Assembly: GCA_030604505.1 (NCBI GenBank)
Contig: JAUVVT010000005.1
Span: 1-15,829 of the forward strand
DNA from: a bacterium
GTDB lineage: Bacteria > SM23-31 > JAUVVT01
Direction of reading: 5' to 3'
Length of the DNA stretch: 15,829 nucleotides
Shown one piece after another: positions 1 to 5,692 of the stretch. A model generated the notes under the pieces. The model was given only the letters and a program-made list of their open reading frames with translations. It was not told the DNA's origin and made no database searches. Position numbers and translations under genes: made by a program. The stretch's first letter is position 1; each line of letters starts with the position of its first letter.

Positions 1-382
1 CTGCATTAGAATAGAGGGCGCTTGACCTGCCGAGTTTAAATTCTTCAAAGACCTTATCTCTTTGGGGATCATAATAACAAACAGATGTATTTCCGAATCC
101 CCAGGGTCTTTCATATCTGTCCTCTTTTTCAAAAGGACCTGTTACTCTATCCGTTCCCCAGTGATCTCCCCCAGAAAACCATATTTTTCCATCCGGTGTT
201 TTGCAGATTTTATTCCAGTTTGAGTGGAGGGCAGACTCTCCATTCCAAATAAGCCCTTTTGCATAATAATTTCTTGGAGGAATCTTTTGAAGCTTCTCAA
301 CATCAATCACCTGACCAAAGACTGAAAGGGGGATTGTAAAAAAACCAAGTAAGACAAATGTGAACTGTTTATTGTAGCTCAT
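1..382 (-). CDS. Secreted protein of unknown function, N-terminal part (cut by window edge)
   Basis: This minus-strand reading frame starts at the ATG complementary to 380-382 and stays open to base 1, so only the first 127 residues are seen. An AAAGGG ribosome binding site lies about 9 bases before the start. Residues 1-23 form a typical signal peptide (polar MSYNKQ start, hydrophobic FTFVLLGFFTIPLSVF, cleavage probably after FG), so the protein is exported to the periplasm or beyond. The mature part has a TPDGKIWFSGGDHWG stretch near residues 62-76, followed later by a YYDPQRDKVFEEF stretch (103-115). Both resemble strands of beta-propeller blades, but no family is certain. The gene is divergent from galT, and the AT-rich stretch between them holds one repeat copy. 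I do not recognise a specific function. Confidence 0.8.
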   Translation of the reverse strand, partial: MSYNKQFTFVLLGFFTIPLSVFGQVIDVEKLQKIPPRNYYAKGLIWNGESALHSNWNKICKTPDGKIWFSGGDHWGTDRVTGPFEKEDRYERPWGFGNTSVCYYDPQRDKVFEEFKLGRSSALYSNA

Positions 383-404
383 AGTATGATACCCTTTTAT
401 TTGT

Positions 405-439
405 ATTTACGATTTTAGATTTACGAATAACGAATTATG
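405..439. repeat. Dispersed ATTTACGATTT-type intergenic repeat, copy 1 (half-element)
   Basis: The stretch reads ATTTACGATTTTAG followed by ATTTACGAATAACG and AATTATG. The same ATTTACGATTT-N-AGATTTACGA core occurs at 5557 and 9873. Here only one arm is evident; I see no matching inverted arm nearby, unlike the other two copies. It lies between the divergent starts of the secreted protein and galT. Confidence 0.6.
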
Positions 440-682
440 GATTCAAAGCGGTAAATATAATCGGATTTATCATTAGAGTTAAAACTGATAGCAATAAAAT
501 TTATTTTTGAAAATTACTTACAATTTAAATAATTTTTTTAGAGAATCAACTATTTATTTAATTTTTTTAGGATTGATATTATTAAAATAATTTTATAATA
601 AAATTTTTGTTGACTAATTATTTGTTTTTTGATACTTTTAATAAGTTAATTTATTTATATTAAAAATAAAAACAGGATTAAA
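440..682. other. AT-rich intergenic stretch before galT
   Basis: This is a very AT-rich spacer between divergent genes, with no convincing reading frame or RNA gene. It must hold the promoters of the flanking genes. The only candidate I can point to for galT is described separately. Nothing else is visible. Confidence 0.5.
610..638 (+). promoter_or_regulatory. Possible galT promoter
   Basis: TTGACT (610-615) is followed, after 17 bases, by TACTTT (633-638). The -35 box is good but the -10 box is poor against TATAAT. Read instead as a Bacteroidetes-type -7 box (TAnnTTTG), the stretch TACTTTTA matches 7 of 8 positions. In such AT-rich DNA chance matches are likely, so this is tentative. Confidence 0.3.
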
Positions 683-1708
683 ATGTCTGAATTAAGAAAA
701 GACCCAATAACGGGACGATGGATAATATTTATAGAGGAGAGGCGCCATAGGCGGCGTCATTTACCTCATCAATACCAGGAATCTCCTGAAGAACAGGTAT
801 GTCCATTTTGTGAGGGTAAAGAGCACCTCACTCCGCCGGAAATATTTGCTTTCAGAAGAAATAATTCAAAACCGAATACAACGGGTTGGAACGTGAGGGT
901 TGTACCGGATATATCACCTATATTAAATGTTGAAAAGGAGTTTAAGAGTAAGGGTATTGGAATATATGATACTATGGATGGGCTTGGAGCTCATGAGATT
1001 GTTGTTGAAAGTAATATTCACAATGATAATTATGATTCAATGTCAATTGACCAGATAAAGGATATATTCCGGGCGTACAATCAAAGAATTACTGATCTTT
1101 CAAAGGATGTCAGGTTAAAATATATACTCATCAATAAAAATTTTAGAAGCGGAATGGGAACGCATATGCCATTTCATCATCCACATTCGCATCTTGTTGC
1201 TTATCCTTTTATACCACATATTCCCGAAACTGAATGTGAGGGTGCGAAGGTTTTCTGGAACTATCATAACAGATGTATCTATTGTGATATAATTGCTCAA
1301 GAGCTGAATGAGCCCAATGAAAGAGTAATATATTCGAATGAAGAGTTTGTTTTAATTGCTCCGTTTTCCTCGAGATATCCTTATGAAATGTGGATTATTC
1401 CTGTTAAACACAGCTATATTTTTTCGGGAAATGATTCACAGTTTGAATCTCTTGCAGTAACGTTTAAAGAATTTATTAATAGAATGAATGCCGTTTTATC
1501 TAATCCTCCATATAATTTTATAATCCATTCTTCTCCATTAAGTGAAGAATTTAGAGAATATTATCATTGGCATATTGAAATAAGACCAAGAATAAGCCAG
1601 GTAATAGGATTTGAGTGGGGGACCGGCACATATACAAATGCTGTTTTACCGGAATTGGCTGCAAAGGAAATGAGAGAGGTTGATGTAAAAAGTATCGATG
1701 TTTATTAA
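683..1708 (+). CDS. galT: Galactose-1-phosphate uridylyltransferase / ADP-glucose phosphorylase-like HIT enzyme
   Basis: The 341-residue protein belongs to the GalT branch of the HIT superfamily, cytoplasmic enzymes that transfer a nucleotidyl group between a sugar phosphate and a nucleotide through a His-bound intermediate. One zinc site is visible as CPFC (C40, C43), with H104 and H166 as likely further ligands. A second is CIYC (C198, C201) with H243 and a His in the YYHWHIEIRPR stretch. This two-zinc layout, plus PPYNFIIHSSPL and GFEWGTGTY near the end, resembles plant ADP-glucose phosphorylase and archaeal/bacterial GalT more than E. coli GalT. The active-site motif reads H166-P-H168-S-H170, where the family normally has HPHxQ, so substrate and activity are uncertain. 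The ATG is preceded by AGGA. nfnA follows after a short gap. Confidence 0.85.
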   Translation: MSELRKDPITGRWIIFIEERRHRRRHLPHQYQESPEEQVCPFCEGKEHLTPPEIFAFRRNNSKPNTTGWNVRVVPDISPILNVEKEFKSKGIGIYDTMDGLGAHEIVVESNIHNDNYDSMSIDQIKDIFRAYNQRITDLSKDVRLKYILINKNFRSGMGTHMPFHHPHSHLVAYPFIPHIPETECEGAKVFWNYHNRCIYCDIIAQELNEPNERVIYSNEEFVLIAPFSSRYPYEMWIIPVKHSYIFSGNDSQFESLAVTFKEFINRMNAVLSNPPYNFIIHSSPLSEEFREYYHWHIEIRPRISQVIGFEWGTGTYTNAVLPELAAKEMREVDVKSIDVY

Positions 1709-1797
1709 CAGAGGGTTCAAAATACAGAATATTATTAAAAAAATCAAAATAATACTTAATCTTTTTGAACTTTTTAAAATTGGAGAATGTTATACTT

Positions 1798-2712
1798 ATG
1801 GAAAAAGGAATTTGTGAAATATCAGGAAAAAATTATAAAATCGTAAGAAAGAAAGTAATTGTTGACGGTTCCGACGGAATAGTCAGTCTTGATGTGGAAG
1901 CACCGTTGATTGCTAAGAACACTGAGGCTGGACAGTTTGTTATAACGCATGCAAAAGAAGAAAGCGAGAGAATACCTCTTACTATTGCAGATTATGACAG
2001 AGAAAAGGGAATAATAAATTTGATTCTTCAAATGGTTGGTAAGAGCTCAACAGAACTCGGGAAGCTTGAGGAAGGAGAGTCTATTCTTGACCTTCTGGGT
2101 CCTCTTGGTGTCCCGATTGAGATTAAAAAGTATGATAAGCCGGTAATCTGCATAGGAGGGGGAATAGGAATTGCACCTGTTTATCCTAAGGTAAAAGAGC
2201 TGGTAGCATTGGGAAATTATGTTATTACTATCATAGGGTCAAGAACAAAAAAGCTGCTTATCCTTGAAAACGAACTTCGCAAACTGAGTTCCGAGCTGTA
2301 TGTTACGACTGACGATGGTTCTTACGGTGTAAAAGGTTTTGTTACAACTGTTTTAAGAGAAAAAATTGATGAACTTGGTGATAATATTCAGGAGATAATC
2401 GCAGTGGGACCTATACCAATGATGTCGGCTGTAGTAAAGGAAATTGCAGGTAAAAAGTTTAATGAACCTTATAGTCCGGCAGTCGACTATAAAAGTTCCT
2501 ATATAAATACTATTGTCAGTCTAAATCCGATAATGGTAGATGGTACGGGGATGTGTGGCGGATGTAGGGTGAATATATGGAATCCGGAAAAAAATAAATA
2601 TGAAGTAAAGTTTACCTGTGTGAATGGACCGGCGTTTGATGGCCATAAAGTAGATTTTGATACATTAATTAAGAGAAACCAGCAGTACATTAATCAGGAG
2701 AAGGTAGTATAG
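1798..2712 (+). CDS. nfnA: NfnA/SudB-type ferredoxin-NADP+ oxidoreductase small subunit
   Basis: This is the FAD- and [2Fe-2S]-carrying subunit of an NfnAB (electron-bifurcating NADH-dependent ferredoxin:NADP+ oxidoreductase) or SudAB (sulfide dehydrogenase) complex. Counting from this start, the FAD-binding RIPLTIAD lies near residues 58-65, and the nucleotide-binding GGGIGIAPVYP near 120-130. The cluster site is MVDGTGMCGGCRV with a third Cys in FTCVNGPAFDGHKVDF; the Asp and three Cys match the unusual ligand set of the family. I chose ATG 1798 (304 residues) because GGAG precedes it and family members begin close to the YKIV segment. An in-frame TTG at 1765 would add 11 residues but has no ribosome site. 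The stop is TAG at 2710-2712, followed in the same frame by AAA and the ATG of nfnB. Confidence 0.88.
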   Translation: MEKGICEISGKNYKIVRKKVIVDGSDGIVSLDVEAPLIAKNTEAGQFVITHAKEESERIPLTIADYDREKGIINLILQMVGKSSTELGKLEEGESILDLLGPLGVPIEIKKYDKPVICIGGGIGIAPVYPKVKELVALGNYVITIIGSRTKKLLILENELRKLSSELYVTTDDGSYGVKGFVTTVLREKIDELGDNIQEIIAVGPIPMMSAVVKEIAGKKFNEPYSPAVDYKSSYINTIVSLNPIMVDGTGMCGGCRVNIWNPEKNKYEVKFTCVNGPAFDGHKVDFDTLIKRNQQYINQEKVV

Positions 2713-2715
2713 AAA

Positions 2716-3009
2716 ATGTCAAGGATACAACATGAAAAGACACAAATGCCGATGCAAAATCCTAAAAAAAGGATTAAAAATTTTGATGTTGTCGAATTAG
2801 GATATAATATTGAGCTTGCTCAACAGGAGAGCAATAGATGCGTCAATTGTAAAAAACCCAAGTGCATACCGTATTGTCCTGTAGAAATCGATATTCCGAA
2901 GTTTATAATGGAGATCAAAGATGGCAAATTTGGAGAAGCTTATTACACAATGACGGAAACTAATATTTTTCCAAGCATTACAGGAAGGGTATGTCCGCAG
3001 GAAGAATAG
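2716..3009 (+). CDS. nfnB: NfnB/GltD-like large subunit, N-terminal part up to an in-frame TAG
   Basis: This is the first 97 codons of one gene spanning 2716-4152, which would encode about 478 residues, a normal length for NfnB/SudA/GltD. The part is the iron-sulfur domain: CVNCKKPKCIPYCPV (C42, C45, C50, C54) and GRVCPQEE (C93), which bind [4Fe-4S] clusters that carry electrons to the flavins. The reading frame then hits TAG at 3007-3009 and continues with CELVCVLG, which supplies the next cluster cysteines. Read as written, translation would end before the last ligands, giving a protein that could not hold its clusters properly. AGGAGAAGG precedes the ATG, and nfnA is immediately upstream in the same frame. 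Confidence 0.85.
   Translation: MSRIQHEKTQMPMQNPKKRIKNFDVVELGYNIELAQQESNRCVNCKKPKCIPYCPVEIDIPKFIMEIKDGKFGEAYYTMTETNIFPSITGRVCPQEE
3007..3009 (+). other. In-frame amber codon inside nfnB at a conserved Gln position
   Basis: Codons across this point read GTA TGT CCG CAG GAA GAA TAG TGC GAA TTG GTA TGT, that is VCPQEE-stop-CELVC. As I recall them, NfnB and GltD relatives read CPQExQCExxC here, so TAG replaces the conserved Gln (CAG) by what would be a single C-to-T change. The frame is intact for 380 codons beyond it. TAG serves as a real stop in rpsI (after the universal C-terminus FSKR), pyrR and nfnA, so it is not globally reassigned. A recent nonsense mutation, a sequencing or assembly error, and programmed readthrough all remain possible. 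Confidence 0.9.
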
Positions 3010-3015
3010 TGCGAA

Positions 3016-4152
3016 TTGGTATGTGTACTTGGAATAAAGCATCAAACCGTAGGAATAGGTTTTCTTGAAAAATTTATAGGGGACTACGGCAGAGAGCACG
3101 GACTGAAACCGAAAGTAGGTAAAATTGTTCCAAAAGGAAAATCAGTGGCAATTATTGGTTCAGGACCGGCTGGTATATCTGCAGCTTCTGACCTGGCGAA
3201 ATTTGTTTATGAAGTAACCATGTATGAAGCCCTCCACAAGCCCGGTGGAGTTTTGATGTATGGGATTCCCTCTTTCAGACTCCCGAAAGATATTGTTATG
3301 TATGAAATTGAGCTTCTTGAGGAATTAGGTGTAAAAATTGTTTGCAATGTTCTTATTGGGAGGACACTGACTTTTAGTGACCTTATCGAAAATTTTGATG
3401 CGGTTTTTATCGGTACAGGTGCTGGTCTTCCTTATTTTATGGGGATACCGGGTGAGCATCTGAATGGAGTATACAGTGCAAATGAATATCTTACACGGGC
3501 AAACTTAATGAATGCGAAGGATTTTCCAAAAGCTTCCACTCCAATATGGATAGGCAATAAGGTAGCTGTTATAGGAGGGGGTAATGTTGCAATGGATGGA
3601 GCGAGAGTAGCAAAAAGATTAGGTGCTGAAGTCGTAGATATAGTTTACAGAAGAACGAAAAAAGAGATGCCTGCAAGAAATGATGAAATTGAACATGCTG
3701 AAGAAGAAGGGATTAACTTCAAATTTTTAACCGCTCCTATTAAAATAATCGGAAATGAAAATGGATGGGTAAAAGAACTCGAACTGCTTAAAATGGAACT
3801 TGGTGAACCGGATTCATCGGGAAGAAAAAGACCGGTTCCTATTGAAAACAGCAATTACAGAGAACCTTATGATACTATGATAATGGCAATTGGGCAGGGT
3901 CCAAATCCATTGTTACCAAGTCTTACACCCTATTTAAAAACTGATAAATGGGGAAGGATTATTATAACTCCTGAAGATTTGTCTGTTTCTTCTATAAACG
4001 GGAAAATAGTATGTGCGGGAGGAGATATTATAGGCAATCAAGCAGGGGCAGGGGGAACTGTTATTGCGGCTATGGGACATGGAAAAGCGGCTGCCCGAAC
4101 TGTACATAAATATCTTTCAAATGAAGTAGAAGTAACCGCCACTGAAAAATAA
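3016..4152 (+). CDS. nfnB: NfnB/GltD-like large subunit, C-terminal part after the in-frame TAG
   Basis: This is the remainder of the gene that begins at 2716. The frame actually resumes at 3010 (CELVCVLG); the first possible restart is a TTG at 3016, with no ribosome binding site, so independent translation is unlikely. Numbered on the full protein, a FAD-binding GSGPAG lies at 148-153, followed by HKPGGVLMYGIPSFRLPK. The second nucleotide-binding fold has GGGNVAMDGARVAKRLG from 287 and YRRTKKEMPAR at 311-321. Near the C-terminus is AGGDIIGNQAGAGGTVIAAM. These are the hallmarks of the GltD/NfnB/SudA flavoprotein family, which handles NADPH in glutamate synthase or in bifurcating transhydrogenases. 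Pairing with nfnA favours the NfnAB/SudAB role. There is no decay after the TAG, and the gene ends with TAA. Confidence 0.85.
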   Translation: MVCVLGIKHQTVGIGFLEKFIGDYGREHGLKPKVGKIVPKGKSVAIIGSGPAGISAASDLAKFVYEVTMYEALHKPGGVLMYGIPSFRLPKDIVMYEIELLEELGVKIVCNVLIGRTLTFSDLIENFDAVFIGTGAGLPYFMGIPGEHLNGVYSANEYLTRANLMNAKDFPKASTPIWIGNKVAVIGGGNVAMDGARVAKRLGAEVVDIVYRRTKKEMPARNDEIEHAEEEGINFKFLTAPIKIIGNENGWVKELELLKMELGEPDSSGRKRPVPIENSNYREPYDTMIMAIGQGPNPLLPSLTPYLKTDKWGRIIITPEDLSVSSINGKIVCAGGDIIGNQAGAGGTVIAAMGHGKAAARTVHKYLSNEVEVTATEK

Positions 4153-4248
4153 TAAACATATTTTAAAAGAACGGATTATTGATGATTCACGTTAGAATGG
4201 ATTATTCGCTGAAACGAAAAAATATATATACTTATTTATTGGAACAAT

Positions 4249-4422
4249 TTAAATCTTCTCAAATTCATGAGAAAATAATTTAATAGTAAGATTCGTTTTA
4301 GGGTCAACAACCCAGTTCGTGTTATCCGGAAATTTTTTAATAAAAATAGTTTGGCCCTTTTTTAATTTGCATTTTGAAAAATACGAAAGATCTTTTAATA
4401 GCTTCGCTTTGATTGTTTCCAT
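4249..4422 (-). CDS. Small basic protein of unknown function (57 codons)
   Basis: The minus-strand frame begins METIKAKLLKDL and ends SHEFEKI. It has an excellent AAGGAG ribosome binding site (complement of 4429-4434) six bases before the ATG. An upstream in-frame ATG at 4443 has no such site, so the shorter start is preferred. The product has no signal peptide or membrane segment. The pattern of alternating strands (GQTIFIKKF, TNWVVDPKT, LTIKLFSHEF) suggests a small all-beta fold, loosely SH3-like, but I do not recognise a family. It lies convergent with nfnB and divergent from the tRNA/pyr unit, alone in its own spacer. The strong ribosome site and protein-like composition make it more than a chance reading frame. 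Confidence 0.6.
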   Translation of the reverse strand: METIKAKLLKDLSYFSKCKLKKGQTIFIKKFPDNTNWVVDPKTNLTIKLFSHEFEKI

Positions 4423-4434
4423 TGTTTTCTCCTT

Positions 4435-4727
4435 AATACACACTTTTACTCAAATTAAGATAATTATTCAAGATAATAGTGTTGAATTGTTAAAGAATAG
4501 AATTATTATACAGGCAATTTCTATTGAATAAAACCGCAAGATTTATGCCACATTAATAATAACAAATATTTATAAAAAATAGTTTCAATTTAGTTACAAT
4601 TATGTGTAATTTTTAACATATTTTGTGTAATATTGCTAAATAATAGACAAATATTTTTTATATTTATCAAAAATAATATAAATTTAAGTTGTAAAAATTG
4701 ATTTGTATATTTTTTTTAAAATTAAAA
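4435..4727. other. AT-rich intergenic stretch, no gene seen
   Basis: This spacer lies between the divergent small gene and the tRNA/pyr unit. It is nearly all A and T, with short near-repeats such as TGTGTAAT (twice, around 4600-4635). No convincing promoter for the minus-strand small gene stands out, and I see no RNA gene. Confidence 0.5.
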
Positions 4728-4756
4728 TTGACATAGAGAATAATTTTCATTATATT
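4728..4756 (+). promoter_or_regulatory. Sigma-70-type promoter of tRNA-Val and probably the pyr operon
   Basis: A perfect TTGACA (-35, 4728-4733) and TATATT (-10, 4751-4756) are separated by the optimal 17 bases. Initiation would fall near 4763, about 13 bases before the mature tRNA. No comparably good promoter is visible between the tRNA and pyrR, so it may also drive the pyr genes. Confidence 0.8.
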
Positions 4757-4775
4757 CATACAATTTAAAACTTTC

Positions 4776-4849
4776 GGGTGATTAGCTCAGGTGGTTAGAG
4801 CGCTGGTTTCACATACCAGAGGTCGTTGGTTCGAGTCCAATATCGCCCA
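4776..4849 (+). tRNA. tRNA-Val (anticodon CAC)
   Basis: All arms fold. The acceptor stem is GGGTGAT paired with ATCGCCC (one G-U). The D arm has GCTC/GAGC. The anticodon stem CTGGT/ACCAG encloses the loop TTCACAT, giving anticodon CAC (reads GTG, valine). The T arm is GTTGG-TTCGAGT-CCAAT. The discriminator base is A, and the following bases are CAG, so the 3' CCA is not encoded and must be added after transcription. Confidence 0.95.
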
Positions 4850-4865
4850 CAGTTAAGGTTTATTG

Positions 4866-4960
4866 AGGGTTTTATAGTAAAACCTTTCCCGAAAGATAAG
4901 GGAAGGAAAAATTATTTTAGATTAACCTTCTGTTTTTTCGGGAATGGAAGGTATTTTTTT
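4866..4960 (+). promoter_or_regulatory. Candidate PyrR-type transcription attenuator before pyrR
   Basis: Several exclusive pairings overlap here. Hairpin I pairs 4866-4874 with 4878-4886 (AGGGTTTTA/TAAAACCTT, one G-U). Hairpin II pairs CCTTTCCC (4883-4890) with GGGAAGG (4900-4906), one T bulged. A long-range pairing joins TTCCCGAAA (4886-4894) to TTTCGGGAA (4936-4944), extended by CC/GG beyond one mismatch; it would break the terminator hairpin at 4925-4952. This is the anti-antiterminator, antiterminator and terminator logic of pyr attenuators. Hairpin II also carries TCCCGAAAG, one base off the PyrR-binding consensus UCCNGNGAG as I recall it. PyrR with UMP would favour hairpin II and hence termination. 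This is inferred, not proven. Confidence 0.55.
4925..4960 (+). terminator. Intrinsic terminator between tRNA-Val and pyrR
   Basis: ACCTTC (4925-4930) pairs perfectly with GAAGGT (4947-4952), and the stem can extend inward through two G-U and further A-T pairs. Seven T residues follow (4954-4960). It either ends the tRNA transcript or, given the competing upstream pairings, acts as a conditional terminator for pyrRBC. Confidence 0.75.
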
Positions 4961-5008
4961 ATTAAATAAGAGAAAAAATAATAGTTTATCATTATAGAGA
5001 AATATTAT

Positions 5009-5554
5009 ATGAAAGAACATGTAAAATCAAAAATTATGGATGAGAACGATCTTGACAGGACAATTACAAGACTTGCTTGTGAGATACTTGAAAAAAATAA
5101 AGGTCTTGAAAATATCGTGATTATCGGTATGAGAACAAGGGGTGCTTTTCTTGCAGAAAGAATAGCTAAAAAACTTAAGGATGTGGAGAAAAAAGATGTA
5201 CTAATAGGGGCACTCGATATTACTCTGTACAGGGATGACTTCCGTACCGTAAATAAACAGCCTCAAGTTCAGATAACAGATATACCGTTTTCAGTTGATG
5301 ACAAAAATATTGTTCTTGTGGATGATGTTTTATATACAGGGAGAACAGTGCGGGCAGCTTTAGATGCGTTAATGGACTTTGGAAGACCAGCGGGCATCCA
5401 GCTTGCAATACTTGTCGACAGGGGACATCGGGAACTGCCAATTAAGGCTGACTTTATCGGAAAAAATGTTCCTACTGTTTATGGAGAAGAAATAAGAGTT
5501 CATATGAAAGAGACAGATGAGGATGACGGTGTGTTTTTAGTTAGTGTATCATAG
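5009..5554 (+). CDS. pyrR: PyrR: pyrimidine operon regulator / uracil phosphoribosyltransferase
   Basis: The 181-residue protein matches PyrR in length and sequence. It has the type I phosphoribosyltransferase fold: a GMRTRGAFLAERI segment (40-52), the acidic PRPP-binding loop IVLVDDVLYTGRTVRAALDA (101-120), and the PyrR-typical VDRGHRELPI (137-146). In known systems PyrR binds UMP or UTP and PyrR-specific hairpins in pyr mRNA, and also has uracil phosphoribosyltransferase activity. Its position at the head of pyrB-pyrC, just after a leader with competing hairpins, fits autoregulation by attenuation. The ATG has only a weak AGAGA upstream. The gene ends in TAG and is followed by a dispersed repeat. 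Confidence 0.95.
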   Translation: MKEHVKSKIMDENDLDRTITRLACEILEKNKGLENIVIIGMRTRGAFLAERIAKKLKDVEKKDVLIGALDITLYRDDFRTVNKQPQVQITDIPFSVDDKNIVLVDDVLYTGRTVRAALDALMDFGRPAGIQLAILVDRGHRELPIKADFIGKNVPTVYGEEIRVHMKETDEDDGVFLVSVS

Positions 5555-5556
5555 AT

Positions 5557-5648
5557 AATTTACGATTTAAGATTTACGAATTATGTTTTATGGTTTTGGA
5601 TAATGAATAAAAAATTAAAAAATCGTAAATTGCAAATCAAATAATGAT
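5557..5648. repeat. Dispersed ATTTACGATTT-type repeat, copy 2 (inverted repeat)
   Basis: AATTTACGATTT (5557-5568) is perfectly complementary to AAATCGTAAATT (5620-5631). Inside the left arm is a second unit, AGATTTACGAATTATG, shared with copy 1. The outer right flank, GCAAATCAAATAATG, resembles the complement of that unit. It fills most of the pyrR-pyrB spacer and would form a long hairpin in the mRNA. Confidence 0.75.
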
Positions 5649-5692
5649 TTATATTCAAATATTTACTGTTAATGAATTAGGTTTAGGAAAAT

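Noticed and set aside
3007..3009. Genome-wide reassignment of TAG to an amino acid
   Set aside because: rpsI ends with TAG right after its universal C-terminus FSKR, and pyrR and nfnA also stop at TAG at family-typical lengths. TAG therefore works as a normal stop here; only a local effect remains possible.
3007..3009. Selenocysteine-type recoding in nfnB
   Set aside because: Selenocysteine uses TGA, not TAG. The family residue here is Gln, and I see no hairpin of SECIS type just downstream.
3016..4152. An independent downstream gene starting at TTG 3016
   Set aside because: There is no ribosome binding site, the conserved protein continues in frame from before the TAG, and the cluster Cys at 3010 would be lost.
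4168..4210. A terminator or repeat after nfnB (GGATTATT occurs twice)
   Set aside because: The two octamers are direct, not inverted, and no stable stem with a T-run can be drawn.
4319..4531. Plus-strand 70-codon reading frame opposite the small minus-strand gene
   Set aside because: It has no ribosome site and a composition typical of an antisense shadow. The minus-strand gene has AAGGAG.
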